From Marthasterias glacialis (taxonomy: Eukaryota; Echinodermata; Asteroidea; Forcipulatida; Asteriidae): a stretch of DNA of 64,000 nucleotides. The translations under genes and the position numbers were made by a program. The stretch is taken from assembly GCA_911728455.2 (NCBI GenBank), contig OU452231.1:8524963-8588962 (forward strand), given 5' to 3'. Each line of letters opens with the position of its first letter. Position 1 is the first letter of the stretch. This document shows, piece by piece, positions 11,441 through 22,305 of this stretch. Under the pieces are notes generated by a model. It did no database searches. It worked only from the letters and a program-made list of their open reading frames with translations, and was not told where the DNA came from.

Positions 11441-12431
11441 CGTACGTCACACGCGGCGGCTGTGCCACGCTCACCATTTTGATTGTCTAAACAGGAAGCG
11501 TGTCAACGCTGCGTTGCCTAAAATTCGCACCACACTGTATAACGCACAAGGACATTGACTTCCAAAATGGCGCAACCAACATTATTGCGATGATGACGTC
11601 AGCTGAATTGGGTCCATTGATCTCCATTAATATACAGTATTAATGAAGATCAATGATTGAGTCAATGTTGAGTCACAAAAATTAGTAGCAAAAGGCACGC
11701 CTTGTCAGTGGTTCTTGTACAGAAAGTAAGTGACGCAACAATATTCAAATCCACTGAGAACGTGCACACACGCACTGTGAAATCTCCTTGACCGTTTTTT
11801 TCGAAAAACTACTTGGCTTTAACCCACACTATTTTTCTGCTACAGTAGACAGACAAATTTGCCTGGCGGTAATGAGCTTTGTGAAAATGGCCCCCGGGCC
11901 TTGCTTCATGGTGAAACTACACCTTGAAGTACGCACTTTACTTTTCAGTGATCACATTTTCAAAACCCCAGTCTCTAAACGTCTAATTTTCAAAGGTTGG
12001 ATGACGTTGGCTTTCATTAACCGAATTTAAACGACACACAGGTATCGTTTGACGAGCCAGCCCAGCCGTGAAACCAAAAAACGAATAAGCCCACTAATGA
12101 TTTCATGTCGGAATATTGGGATTCCACGCGACTTTCCCCTCGATTTTGAGCAACATTTTTAAAGGGGTGAAATGAGAATTCCATTTGATTTTCACCTTTA
12201 AGATCTCAAAGTTTCTTCCATTTCCTTCTCGCAAAATAAAGGAGTTGTCCGGACACTTTCCGCAGGACATGATTGGTTGCATGGGGCACAAAACAAAGAC
12301 CACTTTATTAATTTTAATCAGAGAATTTGTCGGCTAAGAAAAATTCAGACATGCAACTGGTTTAAAAAAAAACCACACCCACACATAATACTGGTAAACG
12401 GCCATGGCCGTAACGATCGTACCGCTTCCTA
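11441..12431. other. Non-coding DNA, no gene recognised
   Basis: Short open frames occur on both strands without protein family features. I see no repeat with a partner elsewhere in the window. Confidence 0.4.
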
Positions 12432-12586
12432 CACTGCAAAAACTGGGGTGTTAAATTGATTCTCTCGGTATCTATATATGAAAACACCAACATGGTGTCA
12501 GTTATCCCCGTTGTTTTATCGCTGGTAAAATTAACACCATGTTGGTGTTGTCATATCTAGATACCAAGAGTACAGTTTTTGCAGTG
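12432..12586. mobile_element. Fold-back MITE 'CACTGCAAAAAC', copy 2
   Basis: The ends are CACTGCAAAAACTGGGGTG and TACAGTTTTTGCAGTG. The inner palindrome CACCAACATGGTGT pairs with ACACCATGTTGGTG. Compared with 9374-9542 it has lost part of the right arm (the block corresponding to AATCAATTTAACACC), leaving 155 bp. Confidence 0.8.
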
Positions 12587-13619
12587 CATGTACGGGCCTG
12601 ACAGCGAGGAGTGTGAAATGAGGGGAAACATGGGGGAATACCCAATACCGTTTGTTTCTGATTCTCTCTTGGGGGCGGGGGGAAGGTATAGCCCCCTTCT
12701 GCCCCCTGGATCTGCAAGTGTATTATTCATACATGAATGTCACACCTATGATGGAAATAAGGTTACTCGTTTGCGTGTGAGATAAGGTGTTCATCTGTCA
12801 CGACGTTTTTAATTTGCATGAATTGATCACAATGTGGCATAAGGACCGGTATGGTTTATATGGATATCATTTTTCGCAAACTGGCACCAGTGTTGAAATC
12901 AAATTCGCTCCGATGTTTATCTGCTAAGCGTTAATGACATTCAAACCTGGGCAGGCAGTCAAAGGAAAACACGATCATTATTTATCTTTGTATTTTTAAG
13001 AATTATGTAAACCGTGGTGTTAAATGGAACTTTATGCACTGACGTCATCCTGACGCCATTATTGAGGTATTCGTAATTGACGACACACTGGAAACCAAAC
13101 AGTTCTGTACGCGCGACACACAGGATGGGCCAGCTACCTTCTTTTGACATCAGAAGGAATGCCCCTTTTTCTTTGACATCAATATTTATAAGTTTATGAA
13201 AAGATAATTATCTACTCAAAGTCCGTGAAAAATACTGTACTGCCTTTTTAAAGATTCTAAACGCAAACGTTTCATAGCCAGGTGAAGTTCAAGACCCTAT
13301 GACTGTCGGGAAGTAGAACGCAACAAATGAAAGCTTTTGGCGTAGATGTTTTCCAACCACTCATGTAAATAATTATGTAATCTTATCCCCGTAATATTGT
13401 CACGAACTACTACTTTGGAAAGTTAATAATGTCAGTTTTGAAATGTATACGTAGTTATGTCACAAGTTCTCACGAAATTTAAGAGACTGTCTTCGAGTTA
13501 CTGACCTGCAGGTCTCAATCTCTCAAAGCAATCTTTGATGAGAACGTAGTCTCTTGCAAAGGCCAAGTTAGCGCGCTTATATAGCTGCATGACCCGATTT
13601 TCCACCGAAATTAATATTT
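12587..13619. other. Non-coding DNA, no gene recognised
   Basis: No coding features. A G-rich patch lies near 12670 (GGGGGCGGGGGGAAGG). Nothing else can be named. Confidence 0.4.
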
Positions 13620-13775
13620 ATTTTGAAGAATGTTTTCGCGGGACGAAATTTGACAGATGATGCTGTTTCAAAACGAAAAACATGCTGCGGACAATGCGTA
13701 GATACCCGTAAAAAATTGCTTATACATGGCTAATGGACCCGAGATAATATCGGTATCCCGTCAATAATTCTTTCT
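13620..13775 (+). repeat. Dispersed repeat M, copy 1 (fragment)
   Basis: It contains GACAGATGATGCTGTTTC, AAACGAAAAACAT, ACATGGCTAATGGAC and GAGATAAT.TCGG.ATCCCG, in the same order as in 21640-21960 and 33313-33512. Non-coding and truncated at the right relative to those copies. Confidence 0.65.
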
Positions 13776-14312
13776 TTTTTAAGGTGACCTCAGAAAGTCA
13801 GAAAGAAATTGATGAGTTTTTTTTTTCGATATGAAGGTATTCTGTGCCTAGTAACGCATCTTTATGTCGATGTGATCGAATCTAGTAGTGCTCCATTGGG
13901 GACGTATATTATTTTGCAAGTGAGCATGCGGGGGAGGGGAAAACACCTCGTTCGAGTCTCTCAAGAGAGGGTGCAGTGATGAGATTCGAGATTCAAATTG
14001 TAATGCATTAATGTGTGTGCAGTTCGAGTGTAAAACGTCTTCGACGCAATTTCCTGTTTCTCGAGAAGATTCTATAGATTCCAGTTTTTGAAATGTTACT
14101 TGTGTTTTCAATCTTTTTTTGTTATTATTATTATTATTTATTTAAAATTGTCCACAAATGAAAAAAAGTGTAGGTCTGCATTCAACAGCTCAATAAAAAG
14201 TAAAAAAAAACTTCACTGATTGACATTAGTATTTACAGATATTAAAATGGCAGAAACAACCAAAGATTTAAATAACATTAACAAACCCTTGTTCGTTATC
14301 CTGGACCTAGTA

Positions 14313-14528
14313 CACTCTAAAACTCCCGGGGTCAGAGTTGACCCGGAATACGGGTCCCAGGGGCCTTATTTTTTTTTCTGGGCCAGGCTTACCCGGAAAC
14401 TGGTTACAATTTTGGATTTTGACTCAGATTCATGCATCAGTTTGACACAGTCTCGAAATGGGTAAGGGAGAATTCGGGTCAATTCTTACCCAGAAAGGGG
14501 TCAGGGAATCCGGTTTTTTTCTAGAGTG
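14313..14528. mobile_element. MITE 'CACTCTAAAAACTCCCGGG', copy 1, with TA duplication
   Basis: The left end is CACTCTAAAACTCCCGGGG and the right end contains TCTAGAGTG. The element is flanked on both sides by TA, as expected for Tc1/mariner-like or similar TA-targeting transposases. The interior is rich in alternating GGGTCA and TGACCC motifs. A related copy lies 300 bp downstream and another at 48.34-48.75 kb. No coding capacity. Confidence 0.75.
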
Positions 14529-14687
14529 TACCTACTGATGTTGTGTATTGGTTAAGTCAATATAAACGACGAACGGAACAACATTCTAAAGAATCCCTTT
14601 TTTTAAACACATTTTCATGCGCCTTTTCCACTATACAACATTAGTATGTAAAACGCACAGATGAGGCGTTTTGAAAGACTAGTATGA

Positions 14688-14851
14688 CAAGACAAGACAA
14701 CGGCACGAAAAGTCAGAGTCAACTGGTGGAGGAAGGCCCTAGCTCCCTGGGCAGTTCCAGAAGGAGCGCAACCAGCCAGAGAGCCAAGATACACAAGGGT
14801 GGAATATCTAAAGGATAATACATTTCAAAAGTCCCCTTTTATTTCTCTATT
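14688..14851 (+). pseudogene. Unidentified open fragment, protein-like composition
   Basis: An open frame begins after TGA at 14685-14687 and runs into the adjoining MITE. The 54 codons before the MITE include RVNWWRKALAPWAVPEG and ARE-PRYTRVEYLKD, rich in Trp, Pro and Arg and more protein-like than random AT-rich DNA. I recognise no family. It could be a decayed retroelement or gene fragment cut by the 14852 MITE insertion, or chance. Confidence is low. Confidence 0.2.
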
Positions 14852-15060
14852 CACACTAAAAACTCCCGGGTCAGAATTGACCCGGATTACGGGTCCCAGG
14901 GGGCGTGACCCATTTCTGGGTCAGTATATGATACGGAATATGTGTCAAAATGGCCCGGGAATGGGTCAAACTGACGCAGAACCCAAGTTAAGATCCAATT
15001 TTTAACCCAGATATGGGTCAGGCCTCCTTCGACTCGGAATACGGGCCACTTTTGGATAGT
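14852..15060 (+). mobile_element. MITE 'CACTCTAAAAACTCCCGGG', copy 2
   Basis: It begins CACTAAAAACTCCCGGGTC and continues GAATTGACCCGGATTACGGG, matching copy 1 and the 48-kb copy. Several GGGTCA/TGACCC motifs follow. The right terminus is degenerate, with no clear GAGTG end, so the copy is truncated or diverged there. It lies only about 320 bp from copy 1 in the same orientation. Confidence 0.65.
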
Positions 15061-15726
15061 TTTCTATTGGATTGGAGTGACGAGGCTTATTTCGTCTCAA
15101 AGTCTGTTTAAACACCCAATGCTTAACCGGTCTGTTAATAGCGTCTTCGGGACAACACACGGCGTAAACCAGAAAATTTCTGAAAATTGGTTCTGCATTT
15201 TTCAACCATTACTCCCGAAGAATGGGCAGCTTTTCATATCAATTCCCTATATAGATGTTATCAACGTCTATATAAACCCTTTCTATACATTCATTCATAG
15301 CAATCAGACAATTACAGAACCCCCTCCCATGTGATTAATATATTGGATTCACGAAACTGAATCGAACTTATTCATCCCTACCTGTGTGGTTTTCGAATGT
15401 GATTTGTTTCCAGCGAGCTCCTACGCAATGAGGTATACATTGGCTACCATGGAGCTCGGTGGTTAGACCTCTTGGATATTAAAACGTAATCTAATAGTGT
15501 CAATTACGTTTATGCCTAATTTGCTTCTCCTTGGAAGTTGACGTGAGCGAATTAATAACACCTTCTCTGCTTGATTCTTAATCGGTGTAATGATATTAAA
15601 ATGGTATCTCGCCACGGGCCGATCGCACGGGCTGGAACTTTACATTTTAGATCTTGTTTTTGTTACGACTTCGTGCATTTCTGAACACTCCAAGTCTTCC
15701 TATACTAGTATAAATGTCAAAGCCCG
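15061..15726. other. Non-coding DNA, nothing recognised
   Basis: A short palindrome occurs at about 15250-15271 (ATAGATGTTATCAACGTCTAT). No other feature is supported. Confidence 0.4.
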
Positions 15727-15905
15727 ATAGACCTTTATCATGATGCCACCATCTTTGGCTTGTTCCCTGTATCCAATAACAGCAATGAATGCTACTACCC
15801 AGTGTACTAAAAGGAACCAGACTATTTTTTCTTCCAGCCTCGGTTTGGTTACATTGATTTGAATGGGAGAAAATCAAGATTGCCGCACCATGATAAAGGT
15901 CTATT
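15727..15905 (-). mobile_element. MITE family 'ATAGACCTTT', copy 2
   Basis: Both ends read inwards as ATAGACCTTTATCATG, a perfect 16-bp terminal inverted repeat, enclosing 179 bp. On the minus strand the interior matches 3867-4044 (CAATGTAACCAAACCGAG, then GGCTGGAAG). The better-preserved ends suggest a younger insertion than copy 1. It abuts another repeat at 15927. Confidence 0.8.
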
Positions 15906-15926
15906 TCAAAGAGCTGATTTATTAGA

Positions 15927-16093
15927 CCGTAGCGCTGCAGATTTCGCCACAGCACCTTGTAAACCGTTACATGGTACTGTGTAAAGGAACAAGTCTCATA
16001 CTTCAAATCAAAACTCCGCATACCTTGCAGGAAAACATACTGATTTGATATGCCCATCGGGAGTGATAAAGCGCTATATAAGAACTGCGTATT
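15927..16093 (-). repeat. Dispersed repeat 'ATAGCGCTTTATCAC', copy 1
   Basis: Read on the minus strand it matches 54095-54270 almost block for block: TTCTTATATAGCGCTTT, ATCACTCCCGATGGGC, AAGGTATGCGGAGTT, TGAAGTATGAG, CTTTACA.AGTACCAT and GTGCTGTGGCGAAATCTGC. I recall TATATAGCGCTTTATCAC as a recurring echinoderm repeat motif. No protein is encoded. A 136-codon minus-strand frame crossing this and the neighbouring MITE is an artefact. Confidence 0.75.
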
Positions 16094-16560
16094 ATTATTT
16101 TAACAAGTTCCTGCTCAACGAAAATAAGCGGGGTAGTCGCAAACGGTACATGGTATTCTTGGCACAATCTGGTAAGTACAATTGGTTTGTGCTTAAGCAG
16201 CTCTATGAAATGAGGCCCTCTGCCCATGTTCATATAGCTGCTTAAGCTAAAAAAAAGTAGCTCAGCACAACAACATTATGCTTACCAGAAAAAGGTTACC
16301 AGCGAAAATACCATGTCACGTGTACCATCTGTGACTGGAGACCCTCTGCCCATATTCATATAGCTGCTTAAGCAAAAGAAGAAAAAAAAGTAGCTCAGCA
16401 CATCAAAATTATGCTGACCAGAATAAGGTTACCAGCGAAAATACCATGTCACGTGTACCGTCTGTGACTGGTAACCTGCTCATTTTTGCCAAGCAGAAAT
16501 TTGTTAAGCAATTTTATTCTGCTGAAGCAACTCGAAGAAATGGGGCCCTGGTCGAGGAGG
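16094..16560. mobile_element. Family 'GAGCTGCTTAAGCA', fragment plus tandem duplication
   Basis: Three adjoining pieces of one family. A fragment ends CTTAAGCAGCTCTATGAAA (to about 16218). A second piece starts TCTGCCCATGTTCATATAG (to about 16342). A third piece starts with nearly the same sequence and runs to the opposite terminus (GAAATGGGGCCC, about 16550). The second and third share about 120 bp including GGTTACCAGCGAAAATACC and ATGTCACGTGTACC. The family also appears at 27627-27825. Confidence 0.7.
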
Positions 16561-18058
16561 ATAGAAGAATCAATATGCAGCTCAGCAATGATGTAGACGT
16601 TCATAATGAAGGCAACGTCTGTGTCATGTTCCTTTGTGTTCAAAAGCAATTATGACTATTGCCCTTTTTCCCCTCTTGTTAAAGATGAGGCTATATTCAA
16701 TAAAATCGTCTAATAGATCATATTAAAGGGACATTTGAAAATTAACCACCAGTAGGTTACAAAATACTTGTTGTCCAAAAAGTATCGACTTAACAATTTG
16801 AGTCAGAGAAAGGCTTCATTAATTTGTTCCGACTTTACATCGACTGAGCTATCGAGGTTTGTTTACAGAGGATCCTATAAAACCGTCTAAACAGACACAA
16901 GTCAGAATTGAGGCACGAAAGGGACAGCAGGCAGCAACCCCTTTACACTGGGTCGGTTAGCTGTTTTCCGGGTACCACTGACTAAGAACCCAAGTCAATA
17001 TTGTTTTTGGACCAACTTGACTATAGGCAACAAAAAAGAACAGGCGATACAGGTAAGGTAATCTAAAGTGTGGCATTTTGTGTATCAATAGAAACTAGAT
17101 GACAGTGTACCTTTTAATAGACGGAGGGGGAGGTCTGTACCCGGATTTGAGCAAACTCAACAACCTGTACAGCGCGGTAAAAGAAACGTTTATTTCGAGC
17201 AGCCAGAGAGACCACGTGGCGGTAGCTGCAGATAAGGCTTGAGCGTCGCACAGAGCTGGATATACCGATAAGCATATAGATTAATAAACGAAGACGTATC
17301 CTGCCACAGAACCCGAGGTCAAATTATACCGGACAGGGAAGTATGACGAGCGGGACGAATGGAAAGACAGGGAATCAGCCACGATCAGGCAACATATTCC
17401 ACGACTGACCGTTGTGGACTTATCCAAGTGGAGAAGAGCACTTAGGAGCACGATACAATCAACATTGGCACTGGGGTGTCCTTGTATATACAACAAATGC
17501 ACTTGCTCCGAAGAGAGAGGTCACCATGCAGGTATTATCAAATCCAAAGGACAGATCTACTGAGTAGGCTACTTCCTAAGGACGGTTCTTTATAGCTGTG
17601 TGAATATAGTTCAAATGTAAAACTGCTAGGTTTCTCTGTTCAGACACACATTGGCTTTAAAAGAAAACCCAAGCACCTCATTTATTATTACTTCACAAAT
17701 AATCGAGATGAAGCATTTCCTACGGGACATTATAAAACTATCATCCAAGAATCGTATGCTCCTAGCATCTTTCATTTCTGCTGTCACTTCTGATTTCTAC
17801 GTACTAGTGGAGCGTTCACGGGTAAAGATGTATTTTTTTTTTAGGGTGAGGAGAAGTGCTGCATCGCAGCGGCTGAAACGCTATTAGATTAAGCATCTTT
17901 TACTCTGGCGGCCAGGCGTGATTCCAAAATTTGATTGGTTTCGCAGGTTGACGCTGAGCACATTTTGTTGTCGAAGTGCAAGTAGCGTGCCGTGTGCAAG
18001 CACTGGCATTTCGAGAGAAGGCATTTTGTTTTTTTGAGTGAATTTTTCTGGAAACGGA
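16561..18058. other. Non-coding DNA, no gene recognised
   Basis: Short unremarkable open frames only. A consensus-like splice donor (ATACAG|GTAAGG) occurs at about 17050 but no adjoining coding frame is recognised. I see no repeat partner in the window. Confidence 0.4.
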
Positions 18059-18162
18059 AAGCGAAATTGGCGCAGTTGTCTTGCTATTTATAATGGTATA
18101 ATCGCACATTAACAGTGCGATTATACTATTTATACAGCGAGGCAACTGCGTCAATTTCGCTT
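18059..18162. repeat. Near-perfect 104-bp hairpin
   Basis: The left arm AAGCGAAATTGGCGCAGTTG continues to GGTATAATCGCAC, and the right arm GTGCGATTATACTA continues to CAACTGCGTCAATTTCGCTT. They pair over about 48 bp with a few mismatches and a short loop (ATTAACA). It could be a very short palindromic MITE or a transcribed hairpin such as a miRNA-type precursor. No second copy is seen in the window. Confidence 0.8.
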
Positions 18163-18644
18163 GTTTAACGGGAATAAGGTTGTTGAAAGTCATTTGATGG
18201 AAGTAAAATGGATATTTCGTAGACATAATGTAACGGAAATATGCTGAGACGGTTCTGAACATCCTCATTCATCATTCACACATCATCTGAATGACTGAAG
18301 GCAGACAGTTTTTTTTTGTAAGTCTCACAAAGAAATGCGAAGAAAAAAAATTCACGAAAGGGCGAGAGATATCACATTGTCATAAACAAGGACCAACGTT
18401 CCCCAACAGTCTTCTAACATTAAAACGTCATCAGCTGGTGATGGTTTAACAATCAATGGCAAGCTAAGGATCTGCACAATCTCATATGGTATTACAATGA
18501 CCTTAGCATATAGAGCTACACTCTAAAAGCTCCTCGTTTGATTCGGACACTGCCTTAAGTCGTACGGATGATGTGACTGGGCCTTCACACGTTCACAAAA
18601 ACACTCGGATATACGATTATAGGGCCTACGGGCATGCGGTAACA
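18163..18644. other. Non-coding DNA, nothing recognised
   Basis: No coding region, RNA or repeat can be supported here. Confidence 0.4.
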
Positions 18645-18783
18645 GTCGTTTTCGAAACAACGGCTTTGGCTTGTAGGCCCCGGCTCCGTCTGTAATTTAA
18701 AAAGCGTATAGGGCACGGACCTTCAACTAGGAAGACAGTGCCTAAGCCGGATCCCAACCCCATGGCTTTTGTTTCGAAAACGG
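18645..18783. mobile_element. GC-rich fold-back element 'GGCCGTTTTCGAAACC', copy 1
   Basis: The left end GTCGTTTTCGAAACAACGG and the right end TTTGTTTCGAAAACGG are inverted repeats. The interior GGCTTTGGCTTGTAGGCCCC and CTAAGCCGGATCCCAACCCC also pair loosely, so the whole 139 bp folds back. Related copies lie at 32518-32673 and 46120-46278, and weaker relatives near 22.3, 22.6 and 44.9 kb. Non-coding. Confidence 0.7.
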
Positions 18784-20462
18784 TACATGTGTGGAACGTT
18801 GCATCCTCATACGGCTACAAAACGGCCAACCCAAGACAAAGTTCTCTCGAAACAACCCTACTACTTTTAAATTGCGACCGCGGTACATATCAACCCTTCT
18901 TGTCTACTCCCTTACTTCATAATGATTATGTTTGACTTGAAAGCAACTCTGACTCTTCTGATCTTGACCTGACCCATAAAACTTCCACTCAAACTTGATT
19001 CGATCCCAATTCGGCCTTGAAGATCGTTCGTTGTTTTTTTAAAGCGATGATAAACTCTTTAATCCATGAAGCTAAAAAGGTGGTTTTAGTTTTGAGGCAG
19101 GATAGGACTGACTTGTAAAAAGGACTTTGACCACCGAGCAGTATAAATAAATGGCTAAGCCCTACGCAACGATACCCGGTAGATGACCTCAAAGATAGTC
19201 CCAAAGTGCCCGTCTTTCTGATAGATTTGATTCAAAAGGCTTTACTTATCCAAGATCTTGTACAGTGTCAAGGCAGTGGAGTTCCACACGATCTCCTGAC
19301 AGCATAGTTCAAGATCACATGCTAATAATTGAGTTCCTTGATATAAGAATCACGAGAAAAGCTTAAAGATTTTGGAGGCAATCTGCAAATCCCACGGCCT
19401 GTAAGCACAACAGAACCCCATGCAACCCAACAACTATACATTTACAAAATCTTGACAAACTATCTCGTCATCGTCAGTTTTTGTTGAGAAATGGCTCAGC
19501 GGGCTGCGAACTTTTAACTTAACCGAATTATAAACTGATACATGGAAATCATCCTGAAGTTTCCTCACACTCCTGAGATTCAGTGATTAACTTTGCCATG
19601 AAGATAATGGGAACATGGTTCGGGTAGATCCTGACACCCTATACTGACATCCATAGTTCTAAATACGTTCACAGCAACATTTCATTAAAGCTATCAGATT
19701 ATTATTTTAGAACTTCAGATTGAAAGCATTGACTGGGGTAAAAAAAACAAAAAAACAATCATTCCACGACCCGTAATACCATAATCCGATTGGAACATCA
19801 GGTTTTTGAACACAGCAGTGCGAGAATGCAGCCAGAGATACAAATTTAGCCAGATTAAGCCTAAGCTACATGCATACGTGCATACACTAGGAGGCGGGTT
19901 GTAAACCCAACTATCAATGCAATGTCACAAGGTAACAACAAAACAAAATGGGTTGGAATGATTCCCAGTCAGATTTTCCGAAGCTCAAAACTGGTTTGAG
20001 TCTATACTTCTGTTCAATAGCAGTCACATTCATGCGCCTGCTGAACAGCGCCGGGTGGAGTTCGTGACCCAGAAAGTAAATGTCCCCCCTCCCGGTGAAA
20101 ATTGTCATCGATAAAAAGAAACGTCAAGCGAAATCATCGTGCTTGATCGCGGAACATTTATGAGAGACATTGGCTGTGACATCTTCCCATAATATTTAGA
20201 GTGAAGTCTCCACGTTTTTAAGTGCTTCGTACCGGAACGTCAGGTGATATGGTATACTTATGGACGTAACTCAATACACGTGTCTTTCATGCACGCACTA
20301 AAAGCCATTTGTATATTTTGTTTCTACCTGTCGATAAACAAACCAAGCGAGAGTTTAACATGTGTTTGGATTGAAGCAAACACAATTGTTGGAAACCAGG
20401 TGACGTCTTGTTCCCATCGTTGAAGACCTTTGCAGATCTGAACGGCCAGGAAAAACTTATTC
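18784..20462. other. Non-coding DNA, apparently unique
   Basis: No gene or repeat with a partner in the window is recognised in this 1.7-kb stretch. Short open frames show no family motifs. Confidence 0.4.
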
Positions 20463-20881
20463 CTTAAAGGCGTAGTACCGGACTATACCTTTGGTATTTA
20501 CCGCACACATTAATGACCAAAAAAGCTTACTTGGTAAGAAGAACCGAAGAGCTGTTGATGGTATAAAAACACCGTGAGAAACGATGCCCTTTGACGTAAT
20601 GTGGTTTTAGAGAAAGAGATCATTTCTGCCCGAAAATCTGAATCTGAGACACGATTTATGCATTCATGAATGAATCGTTTCTCACGAAATGAAAAACATG
20701 CAGTTTCAACATTTTCGGTTCCCTCTGTGTGGCCGGAAATAACCGCTCCAGATTTTTTGCCGATATCTCAAGAACGCTAACATCTATTGAAACAAACTTT
20801 TCACAGGCTAGTCTTATGGTATTATACCTACAACTATATATGATTTAAACAACCAATTACCAAAGGTATATTCTGCTTTTA
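20463..20881 (+). mobile_element. TIR element 'TATACCTTTGGTA', copy 1
   Basis: The inverted ends are CTATACCTTTGGTATTTACC and AATTACCAAAGGTATA, outside which TTAAAGG and GCTTTTA also pair. The interior shares ordered blocks, in reverse orientation, with 39784-40188: CTTACTTGGTAAG, GAGCTGTTGATGGTATAAAA, GTGAGAAACGATGCCC, TTTTAGAGAAAGAG and CAGATTTTTTGCCGATATCTC. About 420 bp without an open frame. I recall this consensus as an abundant echinoderm repeat. Confidence 0.7.
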
Positions 20882-21427
20882 GATATTGGTTGTGGACTCT
20901 GTGCAACCTCTGTCATGACGCAAGGTTGAAGTAATACCAACGCTTTTATACTCACCAATTGAATAGTTTAGTTTCATATGAAACCAAACATAATTATGAA
21001 AAAGAAAAAATCTTTGCCAGATACGGGAAATATTCCAAGTTTGATGCAGAGGAAACACGTGTACTTTCGAACCAAACTAAATTTGAGGATAATTTCAAAT
21101 GAATATTGAAAGCCCATCTTAATGTAGTTTGGGCAACCAGCCTGAAAGCAGTTCCAATGGAAATAACGAGTGGTATGATCTCAACATCTCGCGGCCTCGA
21201 AGGCACGGTGATCGCTTCCAAAACAAATATTGCACCTTGTAACCAAAGCGAAATATCAATGTATAATAATATACAAAAAGGCAAAACCTATACACCGTTT
21301 GATAACCGAGTCGCGACTATAGGTTTTACAGGTTAGTTGACCGAGGTTGAACGATAATTTCCAGAAAAGTAAAGAGAACTAATTGAATGTATATGCCCTT
21401 CCATAAATCAATATAGTACTTTCCTTT
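20882..21427. other. Non-coding DNA, nothing recognised
   Basis: No supported gene or repeat. Confidence 0.4.
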
Positions 21428-21535
21428 AATATAGTTAGGGTCCATGGGAGAATCTGGTCTGGATACGAGGTTGCTATGAATAATATAGTTAGGGGCCATG
21501 GGAGAATCTGGTCTGGATACGAGGTTGCTATGAAT
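21428..21535. repeat. 54-bp tandem duplication
   Basis: Two almost identical units begin AATATAGTTAGGG and end GAGGTTGCTATGAAT, with starts at 21428 and 21482. They differ at about one base (GGTCC versus GGGCC), indicating a recent duplication. Confidence 0.9.
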
Positions 21536-21639
21536 ATCAATCTCACCAGTTAGATACCACGAGGGTCTGGAAAGAATTCAAAGTTACCGAGGGCGCTTTA
21601 TATTAAAGTTGCACGGCCCGATTGTCGCCAAAAGGAAAT

Positions 21640-21960
21640 TTGTTTTTATAATTTGTTTTCTCGGAACGAATTTTGACACAGATGATGCTGTTTCAAAGGG
21701 AAACAAACTTACCAATCGTTTTGCATATGTCACGGACAATGCACACAAATACATGTCACATGCAAAATTGTTTGTACATGGCTAATGGACGTGAGACAAT
21801 GTCGGGATTCCTGCAATAATTCATTTTTAGTTTTTAATTTACTACCACTTATCATTGGCGGAATTTTTCCGTGCAATACCATAAATGAAAGCTTACAACT
21901 TTCTAAAATCTATAAAAATAGCAACTTAAAATTATTTAAATTTAAATGTTCAGGTCAAAT
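21640..21960 (+). repeat. Dispersed repeat M, copy 2 (uninterrupted reference copy)
   Basis: It shares TTTTGACACAGATGATGCTG, ACAATGCACACAAATACATG, ACATGGCTAATGGAC and CTACCACTTATCATTGGC with 33313-33512 and with 13620-13775. The right part (TCTAAAATCTATAAAAAT, then GGTCAAATCGGCC.AAAATCGG) matches the sequence that resumes after the TTAA element at 33723. It therefore serves as the empty-site version. Confidence 0.7.
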
Positions 21961-22305
21961 CGGCCAAAAATCGGAAATGAAAATGTTCACAGATTTGCAC
22001 GTAACTCAAATGGTATCAAAACAGTCACAGTGAAAACTTCCCTTGAAATATTTGTCCCTGAAATGCGGTAGTTTTTGTGAAATGCGTAAAACAATTAGTT
22101 TTGATCTCGTGAGACCAAAACTGGACGTTTGAAAACAGTGAATACCTTTATTTTTTTATCTGCCCCCTCCTTTTTAAAACTATTTTCTCGTGACTCCGAT
22201 AGCAGAGATTAAACTTTCACAGGTTTGCTATTTCATGTATATGTTGGGTCACACAAAGTTCGGATACTGGTCTTTGACAATTACCAATGTTGTCCACGTG
22301 CTTTT
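21961..22305 (+). mobile_element. Fold-back superfamily member with GTCTTTGACAATTACC end
   Basis: It contains the central palindromic segment TTAGTTTTGATCTCGTGAGA, then CTCGTGACTCCGATAG, AAACTTTCACAGGTTTGC and the terminal block GTCTTTGACAATTACCAATG. The centre is shared with 11168-11440. From memory, the right terminal block corresponds to an abundant echinoderm repeat whose end reads ATTACCAATAGTGTCCACTG. Non-coding and diverged. Confidence 0.6.

Noticed and set aside
15647..16057. 136-codon minus-strand frame
   Set aside because: It reads through two unrelated non-coding repeats (15727-15905 and 15927-16093), so it cannot be one gene.
17900..18268. 122-codon minus-strand frame
   Set aside because: It spans both arms of the 104-bp hairpin and shows no family motif.
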